Positions 1-7,617 of a DNA stretch of 26,480 nt are shown one piece after another (the stretch's first letter is position 1; each line of letters opens with the position of its first letter). Origin of the DNA: Flavobacterium psychrophilum. Lineage in GTDB: Bacteria > Bacteroidota > Bacteroidia > Flavobacteriales > Flavobacteriaceae. Where the stretch lies: positions 1-26,480 of the forward strand of contig DZAU01000027.1 in the NCBI GenBank assembly GCA_022729635.1, read 5' to 3'. A model generated the notes under the pieces. It ran no database searches. It was given only the letters and a program-made list of their open reading frames with translations, and had not been told where the DNA came from. The position numbers and the translations under genes were made by a program.

Positions 1-882
1 GCATTGATGCAGCTGATTTTCAGGTACGGTTTTCTGGAATTGCAAAATATTCCTTTGGCTTTGACCGATTGGCAATATGGTTTGTTGGTTTTGGCAACGC
101 TATCAATTGCTGCTGGAGGTTACATTATCAACAATATTTTTGATGTGGAAACTGATACGCAGAACAAACCCGAAAACGTGATTGTTGGCAAATTTATTTC
201 CGAAACTAAGGTGTATAATTTATACATTGGTTTCACTATAATAGGTGTCGCAATTGGTTTTTATTTATCGAATGTAATTGACAAACCTAGTTTTGCAGCC
301 CTATTTATTGTTATTGCAGCGACACTTTATTTTTATGCTACAAATTTGAAGCAAAGCTTGCTTATTGGGAATTTTATTGTGGCTTTGTTGCTTTCGTTAA
401 GTGTAATTATTATTGGCCTTTTCGATTTGTATCCTGTGACAAATGAAGAAAACAGATCCTTTATGGGATTGCTTTTTGGGATTCTTTTAGATTATGCCAT
501 TTTTGCTTTTATCATCAATTTTATTCGGGAAATCGTCAAAGATTTACAAGATGTTGAAGGTGATTCTAACCAAGGAATGAATACTTTACCCATTGCTTTT
601 GGAAAGGGAAAAGCCATAAAACTTGTTTTCGGATTGAGTTTTATTCCAATAATTTGCATTGTTTATTACATTCATTATTATTTATTTTCGGCAAATTTAT
701 TCTTTGCAACTGTATTCGGATTAGTTTTTATAGTAGCTCCGTTATGCTATTTTACAGCAAAAATTTGGTCTGCAACAAATACAAAAGATTTTCATCATTT
801 GTCTGTGGTTTTAAAATGGATTTTGTTTTTCGGAATCCTTTCGATTGTAGTTATCAGCCTAAATATCAAATACAATGCTTAA
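1..882 (+). CDS. UbiA-family prenyltransferase, probably geranylgeranylglycerol-phosphate geranylgeranyltransferase-like (5' partial)
   Basis: An integral membrane prenyltransferase of the UbiA superfamily, which moves a polyprenyl chain onto an acceptor in the membrane. The visible part has the first Asp motif NxxxDxxxD (N43, D47, D51, counted from the TTG at position 4) and a second acidic motif REIVKDLQDVEGD. Seven or so hydrophobic segments follow each other. The frame is open to the left edge and the usual N-terminal helix is missing, so the true start lies upstream of the window. The stop overlaps the start of the Maf gene by 8 bases, so the two are probably co-transcribed. In flavobacteria such proteins next to maf are usually annotated as geranylgeranylglycerol-phosphate geranylgeranyltransferase, but the acceptor cannot be read from the sequence. 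The family is secure and the substrate is not. Confidence 0.85.
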   Translation, partial: ALMQLIFRYGFLELQNIPLALTDWQYGLLVLATLSIAAGGYIINNIFDVETDTQNKPENVIVGKFISETKVYNLYIGFTIIGVAIGFYLSNVIDKPSFAALFIVIAATLYFYATNLKQSLLIGNFIVALLLSLSVIIIGLFDLYPVTNEENRSFMGLLFGILLDYAIFAFIINFIREIVKDLQDVEGDSNQGMNTLPIAFGKGKAIKLVFGLSFIPIICIVYYIHYYLFSANLFFATVFGLVFIVAPLCYFTAKIWSATNTKDFHHLSVVLKWILFFGILSIVVISLNIKYNA

Positions 883-1459
883 AAATAAATTACAAAAATA
901 CAAATTGATTTTGGCTTCGGGTTCGCCAAGACGCCAGCAATTCTTCAAAGATTTAGACTTGGATTTTGAAATTAGACTGAAAGAAATCGATGAGGTTTTT
1001 CCGCTGGAACTGAAAGCTGTAGAAATTACCAACTTTTTGGCTGAGTTGAAAGCCAATGCTTTTGAAGGCGAATTGCAACCTACTGAAATCCTGATAACCA
1101 GCGACACCATTGTTTGGCACAACAACAAAGCTTTGGGTAAACCAAAAGATGTGCAAGATGCTTTTGATATTCTAAAATCATTGTCGAATGCCACTCACGA
1201 AGTAATCACATCGGTTTGTTTCAAAACCAATACTGATGTAACTCTAATTAACGAAATCACAAAAGTAACTTTCAATGATTTAAGCGATGAAGCCATTCAA
1301 TATTACATCGAAAATTACAACCCTTTTGACAAAGCCGGAGCTTATGGAATTCAGGAATGGATTGGGTTTGTTGGGGTTTCAAAAGTTGAAGGTTCGTATG
1401 CAAACGTTATGGGAATGCCTACGGATAAAGTTTATGAATATTTGAGTAAATTAGCATAA
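875..1459 (+). CDS. maf: Maf-family nucleoside triphosphate pyrophosphatase
   Basis: A cytoplasmic Maf/HAM1-type pyrophosphatase that hydrolyses non-canonical or surplus nucleoside triphosphates to monophosphate and pyrophosphate; members of the family act on dTTP/UTP or on modified bases. The N-terminal substrate loop LASGSPRR is at residues 13-20. The catalytic-Asp segment TSDTIV has D77, and is followed by LGKPKD. A later segment, FDKAGAYGIQEW, is typical of the family. At 194 residues the protein is of normal length. It overlaps the prenyltransferase gene by 8 bases and is 11 bases from the MscS gene, so the three look like one operon. The nucleotide preference (YhdE-like or YceF-like) was not settled. 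Confidence 0.93.
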   Translation: MLKNKLQKYKLILASGSPRRQQFFKDLDLDFEIRLKEIDEVFPLELKAVEITNFLAELKANAFEGELQPTEILITSDTIVWHNNKALGKPKDVQDAFDILKSLSNATHEVITSVCFKTNTDVTLINEITKVTFNDLSDEAIQYYIENYNPFDKAGAYGIQEWIGFVGVSKVEGSYANVMGMPTDKVYEYLSKLA

Positions 1460-1470
1460 AATTTAAAGGT

Positions 1471-2001
1471 ATGAAATTTTTCAATGATTACGCTACCGAA
1501 GTAATTGCCACAGGAATTCTGATAGTTTTAGTGATTTTATTCAGAGTTATTGTTACAAAATTAGTGAGACGTTATGCTAAAACGAGTCAAACCATTGAAC
1601 ATAGAACCCGATTAGTAATCAAATATATTCATTTGCTAATCAATATTCTGGCAGCACTTGCCCTAATTATTATTTGGGGTGTTCAAACAAAAGATATTTT
1701 TATCGCACTTTCCTCAATCACAACCGTTGTGGGAGTTGCAATGTTTGCCCAATGGTCTATTTTGAGCAATATCACTTCCGGAATTATTCTGTTTTTCTCT
1801 TTTCCATTTAAAATTGGCGATGTAATTCTAATCCATAATAAAGATTTTCCCATTGAAGCCGAAATCGAAGATATTCGTGCCTTTCACGTTTACTTAAAAG
1901 CCAAAAACGGTCAAATGATTATTTATCCAAATAATTTGCTTTTGCAAACAGGAATTTCTATAATAAAACAACCTGTTGATGCAATTGATTTTACAGATTG
2001 A
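1471..2001 (+). CDS. small MscS-type mechanosensitive channel protein
   Basis: A small inner-membrane protein of the MscS family, whose members open under membrane tension to release solutes on osmotic downshock. Two hydrophobic helices (about residues 10-28 and 50-75) are followed by the pore-helix region with a Gly/Ala-rich stretch (TTVVGVAMFAQWSILSNITS, about 84-104). The start of the cytoplasmic beta domain follows (FPFKIGDVI...). The protein is 176 residues, shorter than E. coli MscS (286), and lacks most of the C-terminal vestibule. Short forms like this are common in Bacteroidetes, and no frameshift is visible, so it is treated as intact. It is the last gene before a likely terminator. 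Confidence 0.85.
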   Translation: MKFFNDYATEVIATGILIVLVILFRVIVTKLVRRYAKTSQTIEHRTRLVIKYIHLLINILAALALIIIWGVQTKDIFIALSSITTVVGVAMFAQWSILSNITSGIILFFSFPFKIGDVILIHNKDFPIEAEIEDIRAFHVYLKAKNGQMIIYPNNLLLQTGISIIKQPVDAIDFTD

Positions 2002-2140
2002 TAATTTCTGTCCCAAGGTCTTCTTGTTAGATAATTATTGCAGTTTTGAGATTTTCTATCAATTTGCCACGTTAAATAAAAATCATGTATTCCTTGCGTA
2101 CTGTCTATTTTTTGAAGTGCTTATACTAAACACTAAAAAT

Positions 2141-2172
2141 ATAGTCTAATTTAGTTGGTTAGATTATTTTTT
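2141..2172 (+). terminator. probable intrinsic terminator of the prenyltransferase-maf-mscS operon
   Basis: ATAGTCTAA (2141-2149) can pair with TTAGATTAT (2159-2167) over nine positions with one G-T wobble. The loop is nine bases, and a run of Ts ends at 2172. The stem is AT-rich and therefore weak, so this is moderate evidence. The position, 140 bases after the mscS stop, is plausible. Confidence 0.4.
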
Positions 2173-2218
2173 AATTCCTTTTGAACTATAATATAAAAGC
2201 TCTTAAAAGAATTTAAAA

Positions 2219-2240
2219 CTTAATATTGACTTAACATTTA
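2219..2240 (+). promoter_or_regulatory. tandem 11-bp repeat, candidate response-regulator site
   Basis: CTTAATATTGA (2219-2229) is followed directly by CTTAACATTTA (2230-2240); nine of eleven positions match. An 11-bp direct repeat is the usual site geometry for OmpR/PhoB-type regulators, and such a regulator is encoded in this operon. A related CTTAA-headed repeat with the same period lies ahead of the RND gene at 7540-7572. The distance to the nearest -7 element is 33 bases, against 17 at the RND promoter, which weakens the parallel. Confidence 0.4.
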
Positions 2241-2273
2241 TATACCAGTAATTTTAAAAGACAATTTATGTAA

Positions 2274-2281
2274 TATTTTTG
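2274..2281 (+). promoter_or_regulatory. Bacteroidetes -7 element for the redox cassette
   Basis: TATTTTTG matches the TAnnTTTG consensus for the primary sigma factor in this phylum. It is 75 bases ahead of the thioredoxin start. No TTG was found 17-23 bases upstream, which fits either an activator-dependent promoter or a chance match in AT-rich DNA. Confidence 0.4.
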
Positions 2282-2355
2282 CGTTTTTGTATGTTGAAAA
2301 AGGTGTTTTTTGAGCGCTGTATTCCAAAAATAATATTCCAATAAAAAATATAAAA

Positions 2356-2790
2356 ATGAAAAAAATAATTATTATTCTGTTGATTTTTATGGGAACTTTG
2401 GGTTATTCCCAAAACTGGAAGGCTAATTTTGATGAGGCAAAACAAGAAGCCTTAGCCCAAAACAAAAACATCTTATTAGTGTTTTCAGGGTCTGATTGGT
2501 GTGCGCCTTGCATAAAATTAGACAATGTGGTCTGGAAATCAAATGAATTTAAAATTGAAGCTGAAAAAAACTGGGTGATTTATAAAGCTGATTTTCCAAA
2601 GAAAAAAGCCAATCAATTGTCTTCAGAGCTAACGGAAAGCAATAAAAAATTGGCCGAAAAATACAACAAAAGCGGAAATTTTCCATTAGTAGTTCTTTTA
2701 GACAAAACAGGTAAAGTAATTGGGATGACTGGTTTCAAAAACATTTCTGCCACTGAATACATTCAACTCATCCATTTATTGGAAAAATAA
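2356..2790 (+). CDS. secreted thioredoxin-fold protein (CAPC)
   Basis: A thioredoxin-like protein exported to the periplasm, first gene of the cassette. Residues 1-18 are a signal peptide (MKK, hydrophobic core, GYSQ cleavage region). The thioredoxin fold carries the redox motif WCAPC with C49 and C52, and the cis-Pro segment FPLVVLLD lies near residues 108-115. At 144 residues it is a single domain. The CxxC and the export signal support thiol-disulfide exchange in the envelope; the partner is unknown. An obvious candidate is the Cys-tailed DUF4266 lipoprotein two genes downstream. The stop codon overlaps the ATG of apbE by one base, so the two are translationally linked. Confidence 0.9.
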   Translation: MKKIIIILLIFMGTLGYSQNWKANFDEAKQEALAQNKNILLVFSGSDWCAPCIKLDNVVWKSNEFKIEAEKNWVIYKADFPKKKANQLSSELTESNKKLAEKYNKSGNFPLVVLLDKTGKVIGMTGFKNISATEYIQLIHLLEK

Positions 2791-3776
2791 TGAAAAAAAC
2801 AGTTGCTTTATTTTTTTTTAGCTTGGCTTTGACCTCATTTGGACAAATTACGCACAAGAAAAAATTATCAATGTTGGGCAGTCCGTTTGAAATGACCGTT
2901 GTTGCCAAAGACACTGTTCAAGGAAATTATTACATCGATTTGGCCGTGGCCGAAGTAAAACGTGTTGAATACTTAATATCCGATTGGATTCCAAATTCGC
3001 AAATTTCAAAAGTGAATCAAAATGCTGGGATAAAACCAATTAAAGTTGATAAAGAAGTATTTGATTTAGTGGGTCGAGCCATAAAAATTTCGCAAATTAC
3101 CTCCGGTGCTTTTGATATTTCGTATGCTTCGATGGATAAAATATGGAAATTCAACGGAAGCATGAAAGAGATGCCAACCCAAGAAGCCATCAAAAAATCG
3201 GTTTCCAAAATTGGGTATCAAAATATTATTTTAGACTCGAAAGGTCAAACCATTTTTCTTAAAAATGAAGGAATGAAGTTGGGACTTGGCGGTATTGGTC
3301 AAGGTTATATCGCCGACAAAGTGAAAGAATTGCTTTTTTCCAAAGGATGTACTTCCGGAATCGTAAATGTTTCAGGTGACATCAATGCTTGGGGAAAACA
3401 AATTGATGGGAAACCTTGGACGGTTGCAATAGTGAATCCGTTGAACAAAAATAAAATCTTCGCTACTTTTCCACTCGAAAATAGTGCTGTTGAAACATCG
3501 GGCAGTTATGAAAAATTTGTAGTTTTTAATGGTATTCGATATTCACATATCATCGATCCCAGAACTGGTTATCCTGCAAAAGGAGTGGTAAGCGTTTCGG
3601 TTTTTGCCAAGCAAACCGAAATTGCAGACGCATTGGCAACCGGAATATTTGTCTTGGGAGTAGAAGTAGGGTTGGATTTAGTAAACCAGTTAAAAGGAAT
3701 AGATTGCATTATTGTAGATGATAAAGGAAAAATTCATTCCTCAAAAGGGATAGATATCAAAAAATTCGAAAAATGA
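2790..3776 (+). CDS. apbE: ApbE-family FAD:protein FMN transferase
   Basis: A periplasmic enzyme that takes FMN from FAD and attaches it covalently to Thr or Ser of a target protein, magnesium-dependent. The signal peptide is residues 1-19. The ApbE core shows GLGGIGQGYIAD (165-176), VNVSGDINAWG (192-202), SHIIDPRTGYPA (252-263) and TEIADALATGIFVLG (276-290), with D280 as the likely metal-site Asp. The usual Lys in the first motif (GGIAKGY) is Gln here. Length (328) is normal. The known target motif of ApbE, a D...GA[ST]x[ST] type segment, is not evident in the thioredoxin, DUF4266 or DUF3570 neighbours, so the substrate is unknown. The stop overlaps the next start by four bases (ATGA). Confidence 0.93.
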   Translation: MKKTVALFFFSLALTSFGQITHKKKLSMLGSPFEMTVVAKDTVQGNYYIDLAVAEVKRVEYLISDWIPNSQISKVNQNAGIKPIKVDKEVFDLVGRAIKISQITSGAFDISYASMDKIWKFNGSMKEMPTQEAIKKSVSKIGYQNIILDSKGQTIFLKNEGMKLGLGGIGQGYIADKVKELLFSKGCTSGIVNVSGDINAWGKQIDGKPWTVAIVNPLNKNKIFATFPLENSAVETSGSYEKFVVFNGIRYSHIIDPRTGYPAKGVVSVSVFAKQTEIADALATGIFVLGVEVGLDLVNQLKGIDCIIVDDKGKIHSSKGIDIKKFEK

Positions 3777-3985
3777 TAAAGAAAACAACTTTAGGAGTAC
3801 TATTAGTTTTTGTGTTTCAATCATGTAACACAGTCAAGGAATATGAGAAAGTGGCTATAAATGATCCCGACATGAAACTCTCAGCCCGGACTTCAGAACG
3901 TTATGAAACCACTTTTCAAGTGTATAGAGAAGCTGCTGCAGGTGCAAATGGAGGAAAATCCGGTGGAGGTTGTGGCTGCAACTGA
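3773..3985 (+). CDS. DUF4266 mini-lipoprotein with a GGGCGCN tail
   Basis: A 70-residue lipoprotein of the DUF4266 family, function unknown. Residues 1-17 form a lipoprotein signal ending VFQSC, with C18 as the lipidated residue. The mature part has the conserved segment INDPDMKLSARTSERYETTFQVYRE, split here across the middle of the protein, and then a flexible Ala/Gly stretch. It ends in GGGCGCN with C67 and C69. Two cysteines at the very end of a secreted protein suggest metal binding, disulfide exchange with the upstream thioredoxin, or a modification site. The gene overlaps apbE and is followed 43 bases later by DUF3570; to my recollection these families recur together in other bacteria. 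It is easily missed because of its size. Confidence 0.85.
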   Translation: MIKKTTLGVLLVFVFQSCNTVKEYEKVAINDPDMKLSARTSERYETTFQVYREAAAGANGGKSGGGCGCN

Positions 3986-4028
3986 ATTTTGAACAGGAAA
4001 AAATCAGTGCTATTTAACATTATTTAAG

Positions 4029-5492
4029 ATGAAAAAATTATTTATATCTCTTTTATTTCTACTTGGATTTACCGTGTTTTCCCAAGATGGCATTGATGGT
4101 ACAGAGTTTAAAAAAAGAGTTCTTGAAAGTACCGAAGTAGATTTTCTATCGAGCTATTACAGTCAAGATGGTTCTAAATCATCAGTTTCAGGAGGAATTG
4201 GTACAGAGGAATTAACAGATATAGCCACTAATATCGTTGTTGCAATACCCTTGAATGACGATGATGTTTTAACTGTAGATATTGGTATTTCGGCTTATTC
4301 TTCGGCTTCATCAAGTAATATCAATCCGTTTAACGCCACAGGTGCTTCTGGTGGAGGAGGAGACGATGATGGAGGCGATGATGATAGAATGAGTATTGTA
4401 AATAAACAAACGGCAACAACTGTACCTTATGGCTCACCTTGGCAAGCTTCTTCTGGAGCATCTAAAAGCGATCAATTATATTCAGTTGTTTTAAATTATG
4501 CCCACAGTAGTGATTCTCGCAATTTTATTTGGAATACAGATATTTCGTTTTCAAATGAATATGATTATACATCCGTTGGTTTTGGAGGAGGAATGGCCCA
4601 TCTTTTTAACGATAAAAATTCAGAAATTAGTATAAAAGCCAATGCCTATTTGGATCAATGGAGACCCATTTACCCAACAGAATTACACGAATATGATAAA
4701 TACGGATCTGATTTTTTGAATCAAGGTTTTTTTAGTGGAGTGACTGTTTTAGACCAAAGCGGGCAAGCCAGCACTAATTATTTGCCTTTGGATTTTCATA
4801 CTGTTGATAAAGTAAATAGAAATTCCTATTCTGCTTCTATTGGATTTTCACAGGTACTTTCAAAAAAACTGCAAGTATCTGTTTTCTTTGATGTTTTGCA
4901 GCAGCAGGGATTATTATCGACGCCATATCACCGAATTTATTTTGCCGATAAAGCTAATTATTACATTGGTCAAGCACAATATATTCCAGAATATGAAAAC
5001 GAAAGTAATGTGGGAGTTTTTAAATTAGCGGACGATATCGAAAGATTGCCCGACAGTCGATTTAAACTACCTATTGGAGCCCGAATAAATTATTACATCA
5101 ACGAGCGATTTGTTATACGCACTTATTACCGTTATTATTCGGATGATTGGGATATTCAATCACATACCGCCAATATTGAGTTGCCAATTAAAGTAACAGA
5201 TCGATTTACGGTTTTTCCAATGTATCGTTTTTATACCCAAACCCAATCCAAATATTACGCCGATTACGAAACACACTTATCGACAGAAAATTATTATACT
5301 TCTGACCCAGATTTAGCTACATTCGATTCTAATCAATATGGACTGGGAGTGAATTACACCGATATTTTTACAGGTTCCAAAATCTGGAAATTTGGGCTAA
5401 AAAATATTGATTTTAGATACAATCATTACCAACGAAGTGATAATTTAACGGCCAATATTGCGACCATCGGATTTAAGTTTGTTATGCAATAA
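4029..5492 (+). CDS. DUF3570 protein, probable outer-membrane beta-barrel
   Basis: A 487-residue secreted protein of the DUF3570 family. Residues 1-18 are a signal peptide (MKKLF...VFSQ). The rest has alternating aromatic and polar residues and repeated Tyr/Asn/Asp-rich turns, as in outer-membrane barrels, and it ends in ATIGFKFVMQ. A Gly/Asp insert at residues 105-119 (GASGGGG, DDD, GG, DDD) stands out and could bind a divalent cation or form a surface loop. The function is unknown. Its fixed neighbours (thioredoxin, ApbE, DUF4266) suggest it forms the outer-membrane part of a redox or metal-handling system. The response regulator starts three bases after the stop. The family call is good; the barrel is inference from composition. 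Confidence 0.82.
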   Translation: MKKLFISLLFLLGFTVFSQDGIDGTEFKKRVLESTEVDFLSSYYSQDGSKSSVSGGIGTEELTDIATNIVVAIPLNDDDVLTVDIGISAYSSASSSNINPFNATGASGGGGDDDGGDDDRMSIVNKQTATTVPYGSPWQASSGASKSDQLYSVVLNYAHSSDSRNFIWNTDISFSNEYDYTSVGFGGGMAHLFNDKNSEISIKANAYLDQWRPIYPTELHEYDKYGSDFLNQGFFSGVTVLDQSGQASTNYLPLDFHTVDKVNRNSYSASIGFSQVLSKKLQVSVFFDVLQQQGLLSTPYHRIYFADKANYYIGQAQYIPEYENESNVGVFKLADDIERLPDSRFKLPIGARINYYINERFVIRTYYRYYSDDWDIQSHTANIELPIKVTDRFTVFPMYRFYTQTQSKYYADYETHLSTENYYTSDPDLATFDSNQYGLGVNYTDIFTGSKIWKFGLKNIDFRYNHYQRSDNLTANIATIGFKFVMQ

Positions 5493-5495
5493 AAA

Positions 5496-6158
5496 ATGAA
5501 AATATTAATTATAGAAGACGAAATAGGAATTGTTCAATTTCTCCAACAAGGTTTGGAGGAAGATGGATATGAAATTAGTACCGCTTCAGATGGTTTAATG
5601 GCTTTTGAATTGACCCAAAAAGAAAAATTTGATTTAATTCTCCTGGATTGGATGTTACCCAAAATGAATGGTCTTGACGTTTGCAAATCCATAAGAATTA
5701 AAGATAAAATTACTCCCATTATTTTCTTGACCGCCAGAGATACTGTTCAAGAAACCATCGAAGGACTAAAAGCCGGAGCCAATGATTATATCAAAAAACC
5801 TTTCAGTTTTGAGGAATTATTGGAACGCATCAAAATACATTTCAGAAATCAAACCGATCCAGAGGTATTAAAATTGGGTGCTATCGAAATTCATATTGCA
5901 AAACACCTCGTCATTATCGAAGGAAACGAAGTAAACCTGACCCAACGCGAATTTGAATTGCTGTGCTATTTGGTTCGAAACAAAGGGAAAGTATGTACAA
6001 GAACCCAGATAATAGAGGATGTTTGGGATATTCACTTTGATTATGACACAGGAGTTATTGATGTTTTTATGAATGCCATTCGAAAAAAACTCAACTTAAA
6101 AATCGAAGAAGATTATATAAAAACCATTCGAGGAGTAGGATATATTGCCAATGATTAA
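5496..6158 (+). CDS. OmpR/PhoB-family response regulator
   Basis: A two-component transcription regulator of 220 residues. The receiver domain (1-115) has the acidic pair E7/D8, phospho-acceptor D51 in LLDWMLP, switch residue T79 and K101 in KKPF. The C-terminal winged helix (about 125-218) includes LTQREFELLCYLVRN and IRGVGY, hallmarks of the OmpR/PhoB group. It lies three bases after the DUF3570 gene and six bases before the kinase, so it is part of the same transcript. By analogy with copper and zinc responsive systems that sit beside RND pumps (CusR, CzcR), it likely activates the pump operon and perhaps its own cassette. The tandem 11-bp repeats at 2219 and 7540 are candidate sites. Confidence 0.95.
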   Translation: MKILIIEDEIGIVQFLQQGLEEDGYEISTASDGLMAFELTQKEKFDLILLDWMLPKMNGLDVCKSIRIKDKITPIIFLTARDTVQETIEGLKAGANDYIKKPFSFEELLERIKIHFRNQTDPEVLKLGAIEIHIAKHLVIIEGNEVNLTQREFELLCYLVRNKGKVCTRTQIIEDVWDIHFDYDTGVIDVFMNAIRKKLNLKIEEDYIKTIRGVGYIAND

Positions 6159-6164
6159 TTAAAT

Positions 6165-7544
6165 ATGCGACCATTTTCTTTTAAAAACAGAATAGCGTTT
6201 CACTATATTATTACTACAGGATTACTGATTTTTGTGGTGTTTTTTGGCATTTATAGGATTGTGAAATTCAGTGTTTATAGCCACATAAACGATGATATTA
6301 AGAGTGAAGTTGTCAAACATTTAACCGAAATTGAAATTAAAGGAAATCATATTGGTCTAATTCACGATGAAGAATGGAGGGAACGCGAACATAATTCTGT
6401 TGCCGTAAATCCAGTTTTTATTCAATTCTATGATGAAAAGGGAAATCTTGCCGAAAAATCTCCAAATCTAAAAATACACACTTTAATTTTTAATCGAAAT
6501 AGTAGTGATAATAAATTTTTTGACACAAAATTAGTCAACAAATCAATTAGACAGATTCAGGTTCCAATATTTCAAAATTCGGTTAAAAAAGGATATTTAT
6601 TGGTCGCAATGTCACTTGAGGATGCAAAAATGGTACTTCATAATTTATCGAAAATTTTAATAATTTCCTATCCGTTAATTCTTATTTTGTTGTTTGTCAT
6701 TGCCAGATTAATAGCAGGAAGAAGCATAAAACCTATCAGTTCTATTATCGAAACATCGAATATAATTACCAAAGACAATTTAAAATCACGAATACCATTG
6801 CCCCAAAATCGGGACGAATTATATACGCTTTCGCAAACCATAAATAATTTATTGGATAGAATTGAAAACACCATCGAAAGAGAAAAACAATTCACCTCCG
6901 ATGCTTCGCACGAATTGAGAACCCCTTTAACGGTCATTAAAGGAACGCTGGAAGTATTGATTCGGAAACCAAGAAATCAGGAAGAGTATCAGGAAAAAAT
7001 CAATTTTTGTGTATCTGAGGTCAATCGCTTGAACCATTTGGTCGATCAGTTACTATTGTTGGCAAGGTTTGAAAACCAAAATAAAAGTTTAAAAATAGAA
7101 AAAATATGTTTGAACGCCATAATTTTAGATTCTATTTCACGATATTCTAGTATCATTCAATCCAAAAAGATTCATATTTCAACAGCATTTATCAAAGAAT
7201 ATTACGTAGAAAATGATGGGTATTTATTGTCCATCATTATTAATAATTTAGTTTCAAATGCTTTAAAATATTCCAATGAAAATGCCAATTTGAAAATTGT
7301 CATTACCGATGAAAATGGTATAGTTGAATGCCATATAATCGACTCAGGGATAGGAATTCCAACCGAAGATTTGCAGAAAATATTTGACCAATTCTATCGT
7401 TCAAATTCTATTGAACATACGAGAATAAAAGGCAGTGGACTAGGCTTATCCATCGTTAAACGACTCTGTGCTTTACTCCATATTGACATAAAAATTACTA
7501 GTAAGGAAAATATTGGAACCACAGCATTTTTAAGTTTTCCATAA
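6165..7544 (+). CDS. sensor histidine kinase, metal-sensor-like architecture
   Basis: A membrane sensor kinase of 459 residues that phosphorylates the preceding response regulator. A first transmembrane helix (about 12-34), a periplasmic sensor loop of about 130 residues and a second helix (about 165-185) are followed by a HAMP linker. The phospho-acceptor His is H249 in SDASHELRTPL. The ATPase domain shows the N box NNLVSNALKYS (N365), G1 DSGIGIP, F box IFDQFYR and G2 GSGLGLSIVK. The periplasmic loop contains a scatter of His and acidic residues (HDEEWREREHN) that could bind a metal. This is suggestive only. The layout matches the CusS/CzcS group; the ligand is not known. The gene ends 73 bases ahead of the RND gene. 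Confidence 0.94.
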   Translation: MRPFSFKNRIAFHYIITTGLLIFVVFFGIYRIVKFSVYSHINDDIKSEVVKHLTEIEIKGNHIGLIHDEEWREREHNSVAVNPVFIQFYDEKGNLAEKSPNLKIHTLIFNRNSSDNKFFDTKLVNKSIRQIQVPIFQNSVKKGYLLVAMSLEDAKMVLHNLSKILIISYPLILILLFVIARLIAGRSIKPISSIIETSNIITKDNLKSRIPLPQNRDELYTLSQTINNLLDRIENTIEREKQFTSDASHELRTPLTVIKGTLEVLIRKPRNQEEYQEKINFCVSEVNRLNHLVDQLLLLARFENQNKSLKIEKICLNAIILDSISRYSSIIQSKKIHISTAFIKEYYVENDGYLLSIIINNLVSNALKYSNENANLKIVITDENGIVECHIIDSGIGIPTEDLQKIFDQFYRSNSIEHTRIKGSGLGLSIVKRLCALLHIDIKITSKENIGTTAFLSFP

Positions 7545-7572
7545 GCATATCTTAAGCAGTTCTTAAGTAGTT
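7540..7572 (+). promoter_or_regulatory. three tandem 11-bp repeats ahead of the RND operon
   Basis: Three 11-mers run head to tail: CATAAGCATAT (7540-7550), CTTAAGCAGTT (7551-7561) and CTTAAGTAGTT (7562-7572). The last two differ at one position and the first matches the second at eight of eleven. The block begins inside the kinase stop codon and ends 17 bases before a -7 element, where a -33 box would be expected. That is the position from which PhoB-type activators work. The adjacent response regulator is the natural candidate to bind it. Confidence 0.55.
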
Positions 7573-7589
7573 TATTCTGCATTTCTAAA

Positions 7590-7597
7590 TACTTTTG
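7590..7597 (+). promoter_or_regulatory. -7 element of the RND efflux operon
   Basis: TACTTTTG fits TAnnTTTG and lies 20 bases before the RND start codon. There is no TTG at the expected -33 distance; the direct repeats occupy that place, which suggests activator-dependent transcription. Confidence 0.5.
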
Positions 7598-7617
7598 TAA
7601 AAATAAATATAAAAAAT

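Larger units (their letters stand above)
2002..2355. other. 354-bp intergenic region between the maf operon and the redox cassette
   Basis: No open frame with coding character was found here. It holds a likely terminator (2141-2172), two tandem CTTAA-headed 11-mers (2219-2240) and a -7-like element (2274-2281), each listed separately. The stretch 2002-2140 shows nothing recognisable. Confidence 0.6.

Noticed and set aside
1471..2001. MscS gene as a truncated pseudogene
   Set aside because: The downstream sequence shows no continuing homology in another frame, and short MscS proteins are common in this phylum.
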